A DNA stretch of 23,958 nt from RGIG426 sp045598065 (GTDB lineage Bacteria; Bacillota; Clostridia; Oscillospirales; Acutalibacteraceae): contig JAZLLJ010000084.1 of assembly GCA_045598065.1 (NCBI GenBank), positions 1 to 23,958 on the forward strand. Direction: 5' to 3'. The notes below the pieces were generated by a model. The model searched no databases. It saw nothing but the letters and a program-made list of their open reading frames with translations, and was not told the origin of the DNA. Made by a program: the position numbers and the translations under genes. This document shows, piece after piece, positions 1-7,411 of the stretch (positions are counted from its first letter, which is position 1; the number at the start of each line of letters is the position of its first letter).

Positions 1-174
1 GACAGCAAACCGGCGACCGGCAGCTATCGTGACTTCATCATGGGTGAGGCGCGTTACAGCTCGCTGACTCGTTCCTTCCCGGAGCGTGCGGAAGAGTTGT
101 TCAGCCAGGCGGAAGAGAACGCCAAAGCGCGTTACGACCACCTGCAAAAACTCATCGCTCTCTACGGCGAATAA
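1..174 (+). CDS. nifJ: Pyruvate:ferredoxin (flavodoxin) oxidoreductase, C-terminal end (partial)
   Basis: Only the last 57 codons are present; the gene runs off the left edge. The visible tail contains a segment reading SYRDFIMGEARYSSL, then an alpha-helical stretch with PERAEELF and AKARYDHL. This resembles the C-terminus of the single-chain pyruvate:ferredoxin oxidoreductases of anaerobes. That enzyme oxidises pyruvate to acetyl-CoA and CO2 in the cytoplasm and passes electrons to ferredoxin or flavodoxin, using thiamine diphosphate and iron-sulfur clusters. None of the catalytic or cluster-binding domains lies in the window, so the call rests on the tail alone. The gene converges on enolase and ends ten bases before a strong terminator hairpin. 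A related 2-oxoacid oxidoreductase is the main alternative. Confidence 0.8.
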   Translation, partial: DSKPATGSYRDFIMGEARYSSLTRSFPERAEELFSQAEENAKARYDHLQKLIALYGE

Positions 175-183
175 GAGACACAC

Positions 184-221
184 AAAAATCCCCTGCAACC
201 TCGGTTGCAGGGGATTTTTTA
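184..221. terminator. Bidirectional Rho-independent terminator between nifJ and enolase
   Basis: The arms AATCCCCTGCAAC and GTTGCAGGGGATT form a GC-rich stem. It is followed by six T on the plus strand and by five T when read on the minus strand. It lies between two converging genes, so it can end both transcripts. Confidence 0.9.
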
Positions 222-267
222 TAATGCCTACGAATACGCTGCGAAAAATTTTTCCTTTTTATATCCT

Positions 268-1536
268 TTATATTACCCCGAACACCGCGGCGTCGCCGAG
301 GGCGCGTTCGATGAGCAAAAGGCGGTTGTATTTTGCCACGCGTTCGCCGCGACAAGGAGCACCTGCCTTGATTTGTCCGGCGTTTAATGCGACGGCGAGA
401 TCGGCGATAAACGGATCTTCCGTTTCGCCCGAGCGGTGAGACACCACCGTTTTATAGCCGGCGGTACGCGCGAGCCGCATCGTATCGAGTGTTTCGGTGA
501 GCGTGCCGACTTGGTTGGGTTTTATCAGTACGGCGTTACACGCTTTTGCCAAAATGCCTTGTTTTAGACGAGTGGTTTTGGTAACGAACAAATCGTCGCC
601 GACAAGTTGGATGCGCTCGCCGAGCCGCGCCGTGAGACGGGAAAAGCCGTCGAAGTCCTCTTCGCCAAGCCCGTCTTCAAGCGAAAACAGCGGATAATCG
701 CGAGAAAGTTTATCCCAGTAAGTGATAAGGTCGTCGGACGTCAACGTATAGCCGCGTTTCGGTAAAAGATAGGTGTCGTCATCCTGTGCCCATTCGGAGG
801 CGGCGGCATCCAGTGCGATACGCACTTCACCGCGTTTGAATCCTGCCGTTTCGATGGCGGTACAAATCAAATCGAGTGCCGCCTCGTCCGACGGCAGGTC
901 GGGCGCGAAGCCGCCCTCGTCGCCGACCGCTGTGGAAAGGCCACGAGCGTGGAGCAACGCTTTCAGTTCTCTTGTCACGGCGCATGCCCATTCGATTGCC
1001 TCCGCAAACGAGGAGGCACCGATGGGAGCGAGCATAAATTCTTGGATATCTACGTTGTTGTCGGCGTGACGGCCGCCGTTTAGGACGTTGAGCAGGGGGC
1101 AGGGAAGCCGTACAGCGCTTTGTCCGCCGATGTCGCGGTAAAGCGGAATACCGTAAAATGCCGCGCGTGCCCGAGCAACGGCGAGAGAGACGGCGAGGGT
1201 GGCGTTCGCGCCGAGGTTACTTTTGTTTTCGGTGCCGTCGAGAGCACAAAGTACGCGGTCAACGGCGGCTTGGTCGGCGGCGGAGCAACCACGCAGCGCC
1301 GGAGCAACGGTTTCTTCAACGGCATTGACAGCACGGCTTACACCGCGGCCGTCAAAGCGATGGCGGTCGACGTCGCGCTGTTCAACGGATTCATATTTTC
1401 CCGTAGAGGCGCCGCTGGGGACGGAGGCGACGCCGACAACGCCGGTTTGCAAAAATACTTCGGCGCGAACGGTGGGATTTCCACGGGAATCTAAAATTTC
1501 CTGTCCTTGAATACGGGTAATTACAGGTTCACACAT
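268..1536 (-). CDS. eno: Enolase (phosphopyruvate hydratase)
   Basis: Converts 2-phosphoglycerate to phosphoenolpyruvate in glycolysis; cytoplasmic and Mg2+-dependent. The 422-residue protein has the family's usual length (about 430). It begins with the EILDSRGNPTV motif near residue 13. It carries the catalytic and metal residues expected for the family: His158 in GGRHADN, Glu207 in GDEGGFAP, Asp243, Glu287 in SLEDGL, Asp314 in GDDLF and Lys339 within the signature LIKPNQVGTLTETL. SHRSGETED follows at 366-374. The ATG at 1536 is preceded by a GAGGA ribosome site six bases away. Its promoter (1571-1599) faces that of the LCP gene on the other strand. Arg156 stands where many enolases have Glu, Ser or Ala; this is probably neutral. 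Confidence 0.98.
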   Translation of the reverse strand: MCEPVITRIQGQEILDSRGNPTVRAEVFLQTGVVGVASVPSGASTGKYESVEQRDVDRHRFDGRGVSRAVNAVEETVAPALRGCSAADQAAVDRVLCALDGTENKSNLGANATLAVSLAVARARAAFYGIPLYRDIGGQSAVRLPCPLLNVLNGGRHADNNVDIQEFMLAPIGASSFAEAIEWACAVTRELKALLHARGLSTAVGDEGGFAPDLPSDEAALDLICTAIETAGFKRGEVRIALDAAASEWAQDDDTYLLPKRGYTLTSDDLITYWDKLSRDYPLFSLEDGLGEEDFDGFSRLTARLGERIQLVGDDLFVTKTTRLKQGILAKACNAVLIKPNQVGTLTETLDTMRLARTAGYKTVVSHRSGETEDPFIADLAVALNAGQIKAGAPCRGERVAKYNRLLLIERALGDAAVFGVI

Positions 1537-1570
1537 AAAAGGTCCTCACTTCCACATAAAGTTAAAATTA

Positions 1571-1599
1571 GTATTATTTTTTGACAGTCTTTTATGCAA
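1571..1599 (-). promoter_or_regulatory. Probable SigA promoter of enolase
   Basis: On the minus strand, TTGCAT (1594-1599) and TAATAC (1571-1576) are separated by 17 bp and lie about 35 bp upstream of the enolase start codon. Confidence 0.6.
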
Positions 1600-1625
1600 A
1601 AAATAAGGGAAAAGTGAAAGAATAC

Positions 1626-1654
1626 TTGCGAAACGTAAAAAAAGGTGATATACT
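1626..1654 (+). promoter_or_regulatory. Probable SigA promoter of the LCP gene
   Basis: TTGCGA (1626-1631) and TATACT (1649-1654) are separated by 17 bp. Transcription would begin near 1661. This favours the ATG at 1698 over earlier in-frame starts, which lie upstream of or at the predicted start site. Confidence 0.65.
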
Positions 1655-1697
1655 GTCTATGTATGTACGCAACCGGACATTGGGAGGACTACGTGAA

Positions 1698-2795
1698 ATG
1701 GACAAAAAACGTTTTTGGAAAAACGGATTTGCTGTTATTACAGCGTTAAAAGTCGTCTGTGTGTCAATTTTGGGAATTGTGGGTACCGGACTCGTTGTTG
1801 CCGCCGGTGTGACGGTGGTGGGTTCGGACGTTCTTCTCAGCAAACCGACCTACGATACCAATCCGGGTAATTCGGTACCGCCTACGTTCAGCGAATCGTA
1901 TAAGGTGGAACAACCGGATGTTTCGGTCAACCTGGCCAACTTGGAAGTGCGCGGCGATACGGAAACCATCCACAACTATTTTCTGCTTGGTGTGGATTCC
2001 CGTGCCAACGATCTTTACGGCCGCTCGGATACGATGATGATTGCCTCCGTCAACGATACGACCAAAACCATCAAATTGATTTCGCTTTTGCGTGATACGT
2101 GGGCGACCATCCCTGGTATGGACTGGGACGGCGACGGCGAGGATGACTATGCAAAACTGAATGCTGCTTATGCTTCCGGCGGTTTCGATTTGCTTAACCA
2201 AACCGTTCGCCAGAATTTCTGCTTGGATATCGACAAATACGTAGCGGTCAACTTCAGCGGCTTTGCCGCGGCGGTGGATGCGCTCGGTGGCGTGGAAGTG
2301 GAAGTAGACGACCGCGCGGTGACGTGGATTCCTTTAGATGATCCCGGCGATCCGGATAAATTTGCCTGTGATGAATCCGGCTACCAACTGCGCGAGCCGA
2401 TTGGGTACGTGGGCGGCACATATTCGCTCAGCGGCTATCAGGCGCTGGCATTCTGCCGCGTGCGCAAATGCTATCCGGCTTCGGACTTCGTTCGCCAGCA
2501 AAACCAACGTAACGTGGTGAGTGCGCTGATTTCCAAAGCGAAATCGTCCAGCCCGGCGACGTTGTATAAAGTGGCTTCCGACGTGCTTCCGGCGGTGACG
2601 ACAAATATGACGCGCAACGAGATTGAAAGTTATATCGTCAACGTGCTGAAATACGCCGGTTACAAAATCGAAACGGAATATCATCTGCCGCAACCGGGCG
2701 AGTACGACGATATGATGTTGTCCGGCTCGGCAGGTCTTTGGGTTTTGGATCCGGAGGCGACGGTGCGCGCCCTTCACGAGTATATTTACGGTTAG
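1698..2795 (+). CDS. LytR-CpsA-Psr (LCP) family cell-wall glycopolymer transferase
   Basis: LCP proteins transfer teichoic acids, capsule or related polymers from undecaprenyl-phosphate carriers to peptidoglycan at the outer membrane face. The product has 365 residues: a short basic start, a membrane anchor at about 12-38, then an extracellular catalytic domain at about 92-280. Typical motifs are LLGVDSR (Asp100, Arg102), RSDTMM (Arg109, Asp111), SLLRDTW (Arg132, Asp133), and CRVRK followed by DFVRQQNQR (Arg266, Gln268, Arg271). These supply the arginines and acidic residues that bind polyprenyl pyrophosphate and Mg2+. The ATG at 1698 was chosen because GGAGGA lies nine bases upstream and the predicted transcript starts at about 1661. 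A hairpin follows the stop, then a dockerin protein gene. A tail of about 80 residues after the core has no recognised domain. Confidence 0.93.
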   Translation: MDKKRFWKNGFAVITALKVVCVSILGIVGTGLVVAAGVTVVGSDVLLSKPTYDTNPGNSVPPTFSESYKVEQPDVSVNLANLEVRGDTETIHNYFLLGVDSRANDLYGRSDTMMIASVNDTTKTIKLISLLRDTWATIPGMDWDGDGEDDYAKLNAAYASGGFDLLNQTVRQNFCLDIDKYVAVNFSGFAAAVDALGGVEVEVDDRAVTWIPLDDPGDPDKFACDESGYQLREPIGYVGGTYSLSGYQALAFCRVRKCYPASDFVRQQNQRNVVSALISKAKSSSPATLYKVASDVLPAVTTNMTRNEIESYIVNVLKYAGYKIETEYHLPQPGEYDDMMLSGSAGLWVLDPEATVRALHEYIYG

Positions 2796-2800
2796 ATCAA

Positions 2801-2830
2801 AAAACACCCTGCCGAAGGCGGGGTGTTTTT
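2801..2830 (+). terminator. Terminator-like hairpin between LCP and dockerin genes
   Basis: A 13-bp stem (2801-2813 with 2817-2829, one G-T pair) has a GAA loop and ends in TTTTT. It stops only five bases before the AAGGAG ribosome site of the next gene, so it may act as an attenuator rather than an operon boundary. Confidence 0.75.
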
Positions 2831-2846
2831 GGGTAAGGAGAAAAGA

Positions 2847-3989
2847 ATGAAACAGTCTGTTAAACGATCGTTGGCACTGATTGTGTGTGTCGGAATTTTG
2901 TTTTGCACGGTGTTTTCCGTCTTGTGCTTTGCAGAGGAGACCGCGGGCGATGCCAACGTTGACCAAAGCGTAAATATGAAAGACGTGTTGGTGCTTCGGC
3001 AGTATTTGGCAGGAATGACGGAACTTACGTCTGTCCAACACGCAGATGCCAACGTGGACGGCGAAGTGAATATGAAAGACGTGCTGTTCCTTCGCAAATA
3101 TTTGGCAGGAATGGAAGAGACGCTTTCGACCTTTACGACCACACCGCAACTCACCGCATTGAAGGGAACGGGCCGTTCGCTCGGCGTGTGGTGGTGGAGT
3201 TGGTCGGACGGCAGAAAAGAGGAAACGCGCGAGATGTATCTCGATTTCTTCGAGAAAAACGGTGTGACCGAGATTTACTACTACTGCGGCAGTATTCTGA
3301 ATACGGAATATAATCGCACCATCGTCCACGATTTTGTAGAGGCGGCAATAGCGCACGGGATGCGCGTGGCGTATTTGTTCGACGTGCAGGAAGTGGTGGA
3401 TGCCTCGAACCAAAGCTTTGAAAAAGCGGTGAAAAACTTCAACGCCTACAACAGTGAGCATCCCGATGCGCCGCTGTACGGTATTCATTGCGATATCGAG
3501 CCGAAATGGGATCGGATGCAGGATTATGTGGACAACTTTATTATCGGCGACGTGTCGGTGGCGCGCGCGGCCGGCGTTTGCGTAGAGTTGGATATCAATA
3601 TGAACTGGGATCGGGCGAAATTCGAGTATATCGGTTCGGCAACGCATATGTTTACCGGCACGGAATTGCCGATTTATGAGATTTTGGCGTACAACTGCGA
3701 CTGTATGTGTATGATGTCTTACCGCACGTCCGCAACGCGACTGGTGAACGGCACAAAGTATAGCCGTGAGGCGGCGCAAAAGGCCGGTACGAAGATTGTT
3801 TACGGCATGGAAGTCGGCGACTCCACCGAGGGACCGAACGTGGACTTCCACCTGCACGGCAAGGAATACGTCTATGACTTTGTGGCGGAGCTTGACCACC
3901 AAATGCAATTCGAATTGCAACCGGATACCGGATGGGGTTACGCGATTCATCACCACCGTACGTGGTATGCATTACGAGATTTTGAATAA
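2847..3989 (+). CDS. Secreted dockerin protein with an unassigned TIM-barrel-like domain
   Basis: The 380-residue protein has a signal peptide at 1-29 and a type I-like dockerin at about 33-92. The dockerin consists of two calcium-loop repeats, each starting DANVD and ending in a helix with MKDVL and a YLAG end. Dockerins bind cohesin domains on surface proteins. The remaining ~280 residues contain alternating strands and helices, with WWWSWSDG (115-122), YGIHCDIEP (211-219) and CMMSYR (288-293). The DIEP and MSYR pieces recall the strand-end acids and tyrosine of GH18-like barrels, so a glycosidase or carbohydrate-binding barrel is plausible, but no family can be named. The ATG at 2847 has AAGGAG six bases upstream. 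No independent promoter was found, so it is probably read from the LCP promoter through the hairpin. Cohesin genes lie 7 kb downstream. Confidence 0.85.
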   Translation: MKQSVKRSLALIVCVGILFCTVFSVLCFAEETAGDANVDQSVNMKDVLVLRQYLAGMTELTSVQHADANVDGEVNMKDVLFLRKYLAGMEETLSTFTTTPQLTALKGTGRSLGVWWWSWSDGRKEETREMYLDFFEKNGVTEIYYYCGSILNTEYNRTIVHDFVEAAIAHGMRVAYLFDVQEVVDASNQSFEKAVKNFNAYNSEHPDAPLYGIHCDIEPKWDRMQDYVDNFIIGDVSVARAAGVCVELDINMNWDRAKFEYIGSATHMFTGTELPIYEILAYNCDCMCMMSYRTSATRLVNGTKYSREAAQKAGTKIVYGMEVGDSTEGPNVDFHLHGKEYVYDFVAELDHQMQFELQPDTGWGYAIHHHRTWYALRDFE

Positions 3990-4002
3990 GTAAAAAAATT
4001 TC

Positions 4003-4031
4003 TTTACAAATGAAAACAAGTGGTGTATAAT
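4003..4031 (+). promoter_or_regulatory. SigA promoter of the CofE-like gene
   Basis: TTTACA (4003-4008) and a perfect TATAAT (4026-4031) are 17 bp apart. Transcription is expected from about 4038, just before the palindrome at 4044. Confidence 0.85.
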
Positions 4032-4043
4032 TATCGCTTGTGG

Positions 4044-4057
4044 TGAGAATATTCTCA
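4044..4057. promoter_or_regulatory. 14-bp perfect palindrome, candidate operator
   Basis: TGAGAATATTCTCA is a perfect inverted repeat with no spacer. It starts 12 bases after the -10 box, around +6 to +20 of the predicted transcript, a usual place for a repressor site. The regulator is unknown. The half-site vaguely recalls Fur/PerR boxes, but these normally have one central base. Confidence 0.5.
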
Positions 4058-4095
4058 TTTTTATTTGCTATAAAAACTCAAATGAGGTGTTATAT

Positions 4096-5295
4096 ATGAG
4101 CAGAATGGTAGGAACGGTTTCCCGTGGCGTGCGCGCTCCCATCATCCGTGACGGCGACAATCTCGTCGACATCGTGGTGGAGTCGGTTCTCGCGGCGGCG
4201 AACGACAAAGAAGACGGGTTTGAGGTGCGCAACCGCGACATTATCGCCGTGACCGAAGCGGTGGTCGCCCGTGCCCAAAACAACTATGCGACGGTGGATG
4301 ATATCGCCGCCGACGTCAAAGCTAAATTCGGCGGCAACACGGTGGGTGTGATTTTCCCGATTCTCAGCCGCAACCGCTTTGCGATTTGCTTGCGCGGTAT
4401 CGCCAAAGGCGCCAAAAAAATCGTATTGATGCTCAGCTATCCGTCGGACGAAGTGGGTAACCATCTCGTCTCTCTCGACCAGCTGGACGAAAAAGGTGTC
4501 GATCCCTACAAAGACGTGCTGACCAAAGAAAAATACCGTGAACTGTTCGGCGAGAACAAACACCCGTTCACCGGTGTGGACTACGTGTCTTATTATGAAG
4601 AGTTGATTAAAGAATGCGGCGCCGAGGTGGAGATTATCCTCGCCAACGATCCGCGCGCGATTCTTGATTATACCGACAATGTGCTCGCGTGCGATATCCA
4701 TACCGCGCCGCGCACCAAACGCTTGCTTAAAGCCGCCGGCGCGAAAAAAGTGCTTGGTCTCGACGAAATCCTCAATGCTCCGGTCAACGGCAGCGGCTAC
4801 AACGAAGAATACGGCCTGCTCGGTTCGAACAAAGCTACCGAGGACAAAGTGAAATTGTTCCCTCGCAACTGCGAACCGTTTGTCACCGCGGTGCAGGATA
4901 AAATCCTTGCCGCGACCGGCAAATGTGTGGAAGTGATGGTTTACGGTGACGGCGCGTTCAAAGATCCGGTCGGAATGATTTGGGAATTCGCCGATCCGGT
5001 TGTTTCTCCGGCGCATACCAAAGGCCTTATCGGTAAACCCAACGAGGTGAAACTGAAATACCTTGCGGACAACGATTTCAAAGATCTTGACGGTGCAGAG
5101 CTGAAAGCCGCCATTGAAGACTATATCCGCCATAAAGACGAAGACCTCGTCGGCAGTATGGCGTCCCAGGGCACCACGCCTCGCCGCCTGACCGACCTTA
5201 TTGGTTCGTTGTGCGACTTAACTTCCGGCAGCGGCGACAAAGGTACGCCGATCGTCTATATCCAAGGTTACTTCGACAACTACACCGCGGAATAA
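4096..5295 (+). CDS. CofE-like (F420-0:gamma-glutamyl ligase family) protein of unknown substrate
   Basis: The 399-residue protein matches the long, highly conserved Firmicute branch of the CofE family. The founding enzyme adds glutamate to the deazaflavin coenzyme F420-0 using GTP. Visible landmarks are GTVSRGVRAPII at the start, DIIAVTEAVVARAQNNY (about 48-64), VIFPILSRNRF, KKIVLMLSYPSDEVGNHLV, MVYGDGAFKDP and the C-terminal MASQGTTPRRLTDLIGSL. It is longer than archaeal CofE (about 250 residues). No other F420 gene is in the window and Clostridia are not known to make F420, so the real acceptor is unknown. ATG 4096 has a GAGGTG site six bases upstream; an in-frame GTG at 4087 overlaps that site. 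It is monocistronic: its own promoter, a palindrome and a terminator surround it. Confidence 0.85.
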   Translation: MSRMVGTVSRGVRAPIIRDGDNLVDIVVESVLAAANDKEDGFEVRNRDIIAVTEAVVARAQNNYATVDDIAADVKAKFGGNTVGVIFPILSRNRFAICLRGIAKGAKKIVLMLSYPSDEVGNHLVSLDQLDEKGVDPYKDVLTKEKYRELFGENKHPFTGVDYVSYYEELIKECGAEVEIILANDPRAILDYTDNVLACDIHTAPRTKRLLKAAGAKKVLGLDEILNAPVNGSGYNEEYGLLGSNKATEDKVKLFPRNCEPFVTAVQDKILAATGKCVEVMVYGDGAFKDPVGMIWEFADPVVSPAHTKGLIGKPNEVKLKYLADNDFKDLDGAELKAAIEDYIRHKDEDLVGSMASQGTTPRRLTDLIGSLCDLTSGSGDKGTPIVYIQGYFDNYTAE

Positions 5296-5303
5296 TTTGT
5301 GTA

Positions 5304-5333
5304 AAAATCCCGCCCGTGAGGGTGGGATTTTTT
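5304..5333 (+). terminator. Rho-independent terminator after the CofE-like gene
   Basis: The arms AATCCCGCCC and GGGTGGGATT enclose a GTGA loop and are followed by a T run. Confidence 0.9.
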
Positions 5334-5345
5334 CATTTCTTCGGC

Positions 5346-5373
5346 TTGACACCGGCGGAAAAGGGCGTATAAT
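5346..5373 (+). promoter_or_regulatory. SigA promoter of the MATE gene
   Basis: A perfect TTGACA (5346-5351) and a perfect TATAAT (5368-5373) are 16 bp apart. They lie 37 bp upstream of the start codon. Confidence 0.85.
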
Positions 5374-5409
5374 TTAGGATATTGACGATTATTGTAAGAA
5401 GGGATTTTT

Positions 5410-6792
5410 ATGGCGATAACGGTTACTCGCGAGCGGCGCGAAGATATGACCAACGGGCCGTTATTTTTCAAAATGTTATGGTTTGCCGTGCCGCTGATGC
5501 TGTCCGGTATGCTCCAACTGCTGTTCAGCGCCATGGATATGGTGGTGATCGGCCAGTACGTCGGTGGCGATTCGGTGGCATCCATCGGTACGACCTATTC
5601 GATGACGAATCTGCTTGTCAACTTATTTGTGGGCCTGTCGGTCGGTACCAGTGTGTCGGTGGCGCAGAGTCTTGGTGCCAAAAACGCGGAGGAAACGCAG
5701 CGTATTGTCCACACGTCGGTCACGGTGAGCGTGCTCGGCGGCATTGTGCTTGGTATCATCGGCTTTTATGCGGCCGAACCGCTTTTGGACCTTATGTCTA
5801 CGCCGGAAGACCTGCTCGCTCAAGCCGCGTTGTATATGAAAATCTATTTCCTCGGGATGCCGGTGACGGCGCTGTATAACTTCGCATCGGCGGTGCTTCG
5901 CTCGGCCGGCGATACCCGTCGTCCGCTCTATTTTCTTACGATTGCAGGTGTGCTGAACGTGGGGCTCAACCTCTTTTTCGTGTTGGTGTGTCATATGCGC
6001 GTAGAGGGTGTTGCCCTCGCCACGATTTTGTCCCAAGCGGTGTCCGCAGGACTGGTCGTATGGTGGCTGTGCCGCTTAAAAACCGAAATACATCTGGATT
6101 TGAAAAAATTGAAAATTCACAAGCGTTCTCTTGCCAAAATCATCAAAATCGGGTTGCCTGCAGGTGTACAGGGCACGCTGTTTGCGCTGTCTAACGTGCT
6201 GATTCAGTCGTCGGTCAACTCGTTTGGCGCGGTGGCGATGGCAGGCAACGCCGCTTCCGCGAGTATTGAGGGATTTGAGTACGTGGCGCTGGATGCGCCA
6301 CAACACGCGGCACTCACTTTTACGGGACAAAACGTGGGTGCGCGCAAGCCGGAACGGATTCGGCGTATTCTTTGGATTTGTATGTTGCTCGAAACCATTT
6401 TCGGTGTGGTATTCGGGTTGGTATTTTGGGCGTTTGGCAAGCCGCTCATCGGACTGTATATCCCGAACGAACCGGATTCGATGAAATATGCACTGACGAG
6501 GCTGATGGTGTTTGCGATTACTTATGCCTTGTGTGGGTATATGAACGTGCTTGTCGGCTCGTTGCGCGGTATGGGTGCCTCGCTTTTACCGACGTTTGTC
6601 ACGCTGACAGGTGTGTGCGGATTTCGGATTGTGTGGATTTATACCTTTTTCCAACTGCCTGAATTCCACAGCCTTCTGTGGCTCTATTTATCCTACCCGA
6701 TTTCGTGGGTGCTTACCGCGGCGGCACACGCGGTTTGTTACGTGTTTGTCAGCCGAAAACTCAAACGCCGATGGGCGGCAATAACGACTTGA
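5410..6792 (+). CDS. MATE family multidrug/Na+ (or H+) antiporter
   Basis: The 460-residue polytopic membrane protein has about 12 hydrophobic segments, the usual size for the multidrug and toxin extrusion family. These export drugs or metabolites in exchange for Na+ or H+. The start FFKMLWFAVPLMLSGMLQLL, MDMVVIGQYVGGDSVASIG (about 37-55) and the second-half LRGMGASLLPTFVTL are characteristic of the NorM/DinF-like group found in Clostridia. The two halves repeat each other, for example VALATILSQAVSAG in the first and the GAVAMAGNAASASIE region opening the second. The substrate cannot be read from sequence. ATG 5410 follows AGAAGGGA. The stop codon lies inside the -35 box of the next gene's promoter, so mscL has its own start as well as possible read-through. 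Confidence 0.92.
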   Translation: MAITVTRERREDMTNGPLFFKMLWFAVPLMLSGMLQLLFSAMDMVVIGQYVGGDSVASIGTTYSMTNLLVNLFVGLSVGTSVSVAQSLGAKNAEETQRIVHTSVTVSVLGGIVLGIIGFYAAEPLLDLMSTPEDLLAQAALYMKIYFLGMPVTALYNFASAVLRSAGDTRRPLYFLTIAGVLNVGLNLFFVLVCHMRVEGVALATILSQAVSAGLVVWWLCRLKTEIHLDLKKLKIHKRSLAKIIKIGLPAGVQGTLFALSNVLIQSSVNSFGAVAMAGNAASASIEGFEYVALDAPQHAALTFTGQNVGARKPERIRRILWICMLLETIFGVVFGLVFWAFGKPLIGLYIPNEPDSMKYALTRLMVFAITYALCGYMNVLVGSLRGMGASLLPTFVTLTGVCGFRIVWIYTFFQLPEFHSLLWLYLSYPISWVLTAAAHAVCYVFVSRKLKRRWAAITT

Positions 6793-6817
6793 CAAATTGT
6801 GCGGTTTGTGGTATGGT
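6789..6817 (+). promoter_or_regulatory. SigA promoter of mscL
   Basis: TTGACA (6789-6794) and TATGGT (6812-6817) are separated by 17 bp. The TGA of the -35 box is the stop codon of the MATE gene (6790-6792). Confidence 0.75.
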
Positions 6818-6862
6818 ACGAAATGGATTTTCTGTAAAATATTAAAGAAGGGGTTTTACAAA

Positions 6863-7306
6863 ATGAAAAAGTTTTTTGCGGAGTTCAAAGAGTTTGCTAT
6901 GAAAGGCAATATCATCGATATGGCCGTCGGCGTTGTCATCGGCGGTGCGTTCGGTAAAATCGTTACGGCGTTTGTGGACAACATTGTGTCTCCGCTGCTT
7001 GGTCTTTTGGGCAACGGTGCCGATTTCGCGGCGCTGTCCGCTACCTTGCGTGAAGAGCAGTTGGATGCCGCCGGCAACGTTGTGAAAGAAGCTGTTGTTT
7101 TGCCTTATGGTGCGTTTATCCAAGCGGTGATTGACTTTTTGATCATTGCGTTGGCCATTTTCATTGTGCTGAAAGCGATTATGAAAGCCAAATCCGTGTT
7201 CGAGAAAAAAGAGGAAGAAGTCGCGGAGGAAGCTCCTGCCGAGACCGCCGAGGATATCCTCAAAGACATCCGTGCCGCCCTTACCGGCAAAGCGGACGAA
7301 GAATAA
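6863..7306 (+). CDS. mscL: Large-conductance mechanosensitive channel MscL
   Basis: The homopentameric inner-membrane channel opens under membrane tension and releases solutes during osmotic downshock. The 147-residue protein is of usual length. It shows the amphipathic start MKKFFAEFKEFAMKGN, the pore-lining first helix NIIDMAVGVVIGGAFGKIVTAF (about 16-37), a periplasmic loop of about 40 residues, the second membrane helix VIDFLIIALAIFIVLKAI and a charged C-terminal helix rich in Glu and Ala. ATG 6863 was chosen over the upstream in-frame start at 6797. It gives the canonical N-terminus, and AGAAGGGG lies 7-8 bases before it. It is a single gene with its own promoter and terminator. Confidence 0.97.
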   Translation: MKKFFAEFKEFAMKGNIIDMAVGVVIGGAFGKIVTAFVDNIVSPLLGLLGNGADFAALSATLREEQLDAAGNVVKEAVVLPYGAFIQAVIDFLIIALAIFIVLKAIMKAKSVFEKKEEEVAEEAPAETAEDILKDIRAALTGKADEE

Positions 7307-7317
7307 TAAGTTGCAAC

Positions 7318-7352
7318 AAAAAATCCCTTGCCGCGGGGCAAGGGATTTTTTA
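7318..7352. terminator. Bidirectional terminator between mscL and folT
   Basis: AAAAAATCCCTTGCC and GGCAAGGGATTTTTT form a 15-bp stem with a GCGG loop. A or T runs on both sides allow it to work for mscL and for the converging folT. The 59 bases between it and the folT stop hold no other visible feature. Confidence 0.92.
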
Positions 7353-7411
7353 TTTCTCTTGTGTGAGTGCGCTGAACGGAGTTATCACAGAATTCGCTCG
7401 CAACGAGTGGA

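Noticed and set aside
1581..1609. TTGACA at 1581 as the LCP promoter
   Set aside because: No acceptable -10 box lies 16-18 bp downstream (TAAGGG). The TTGCGA/TATACT pair at 1626-1654 fits better.
2334..3956. 540-codon open frame on the minus strand opposite the LCP and dockerin genes
   Set aside because: It is antisense to two well-supported genes, rich in His and Arg as expected of a shadow frame, and has no ribosome site or recognisable domain.
4044..4070. Palindrome plus T-rich stretch as a terminator
   Set aside because: The stem is short, AT-rich and without a loop, and it lies just after a strong promoter. An operator is the better reading.
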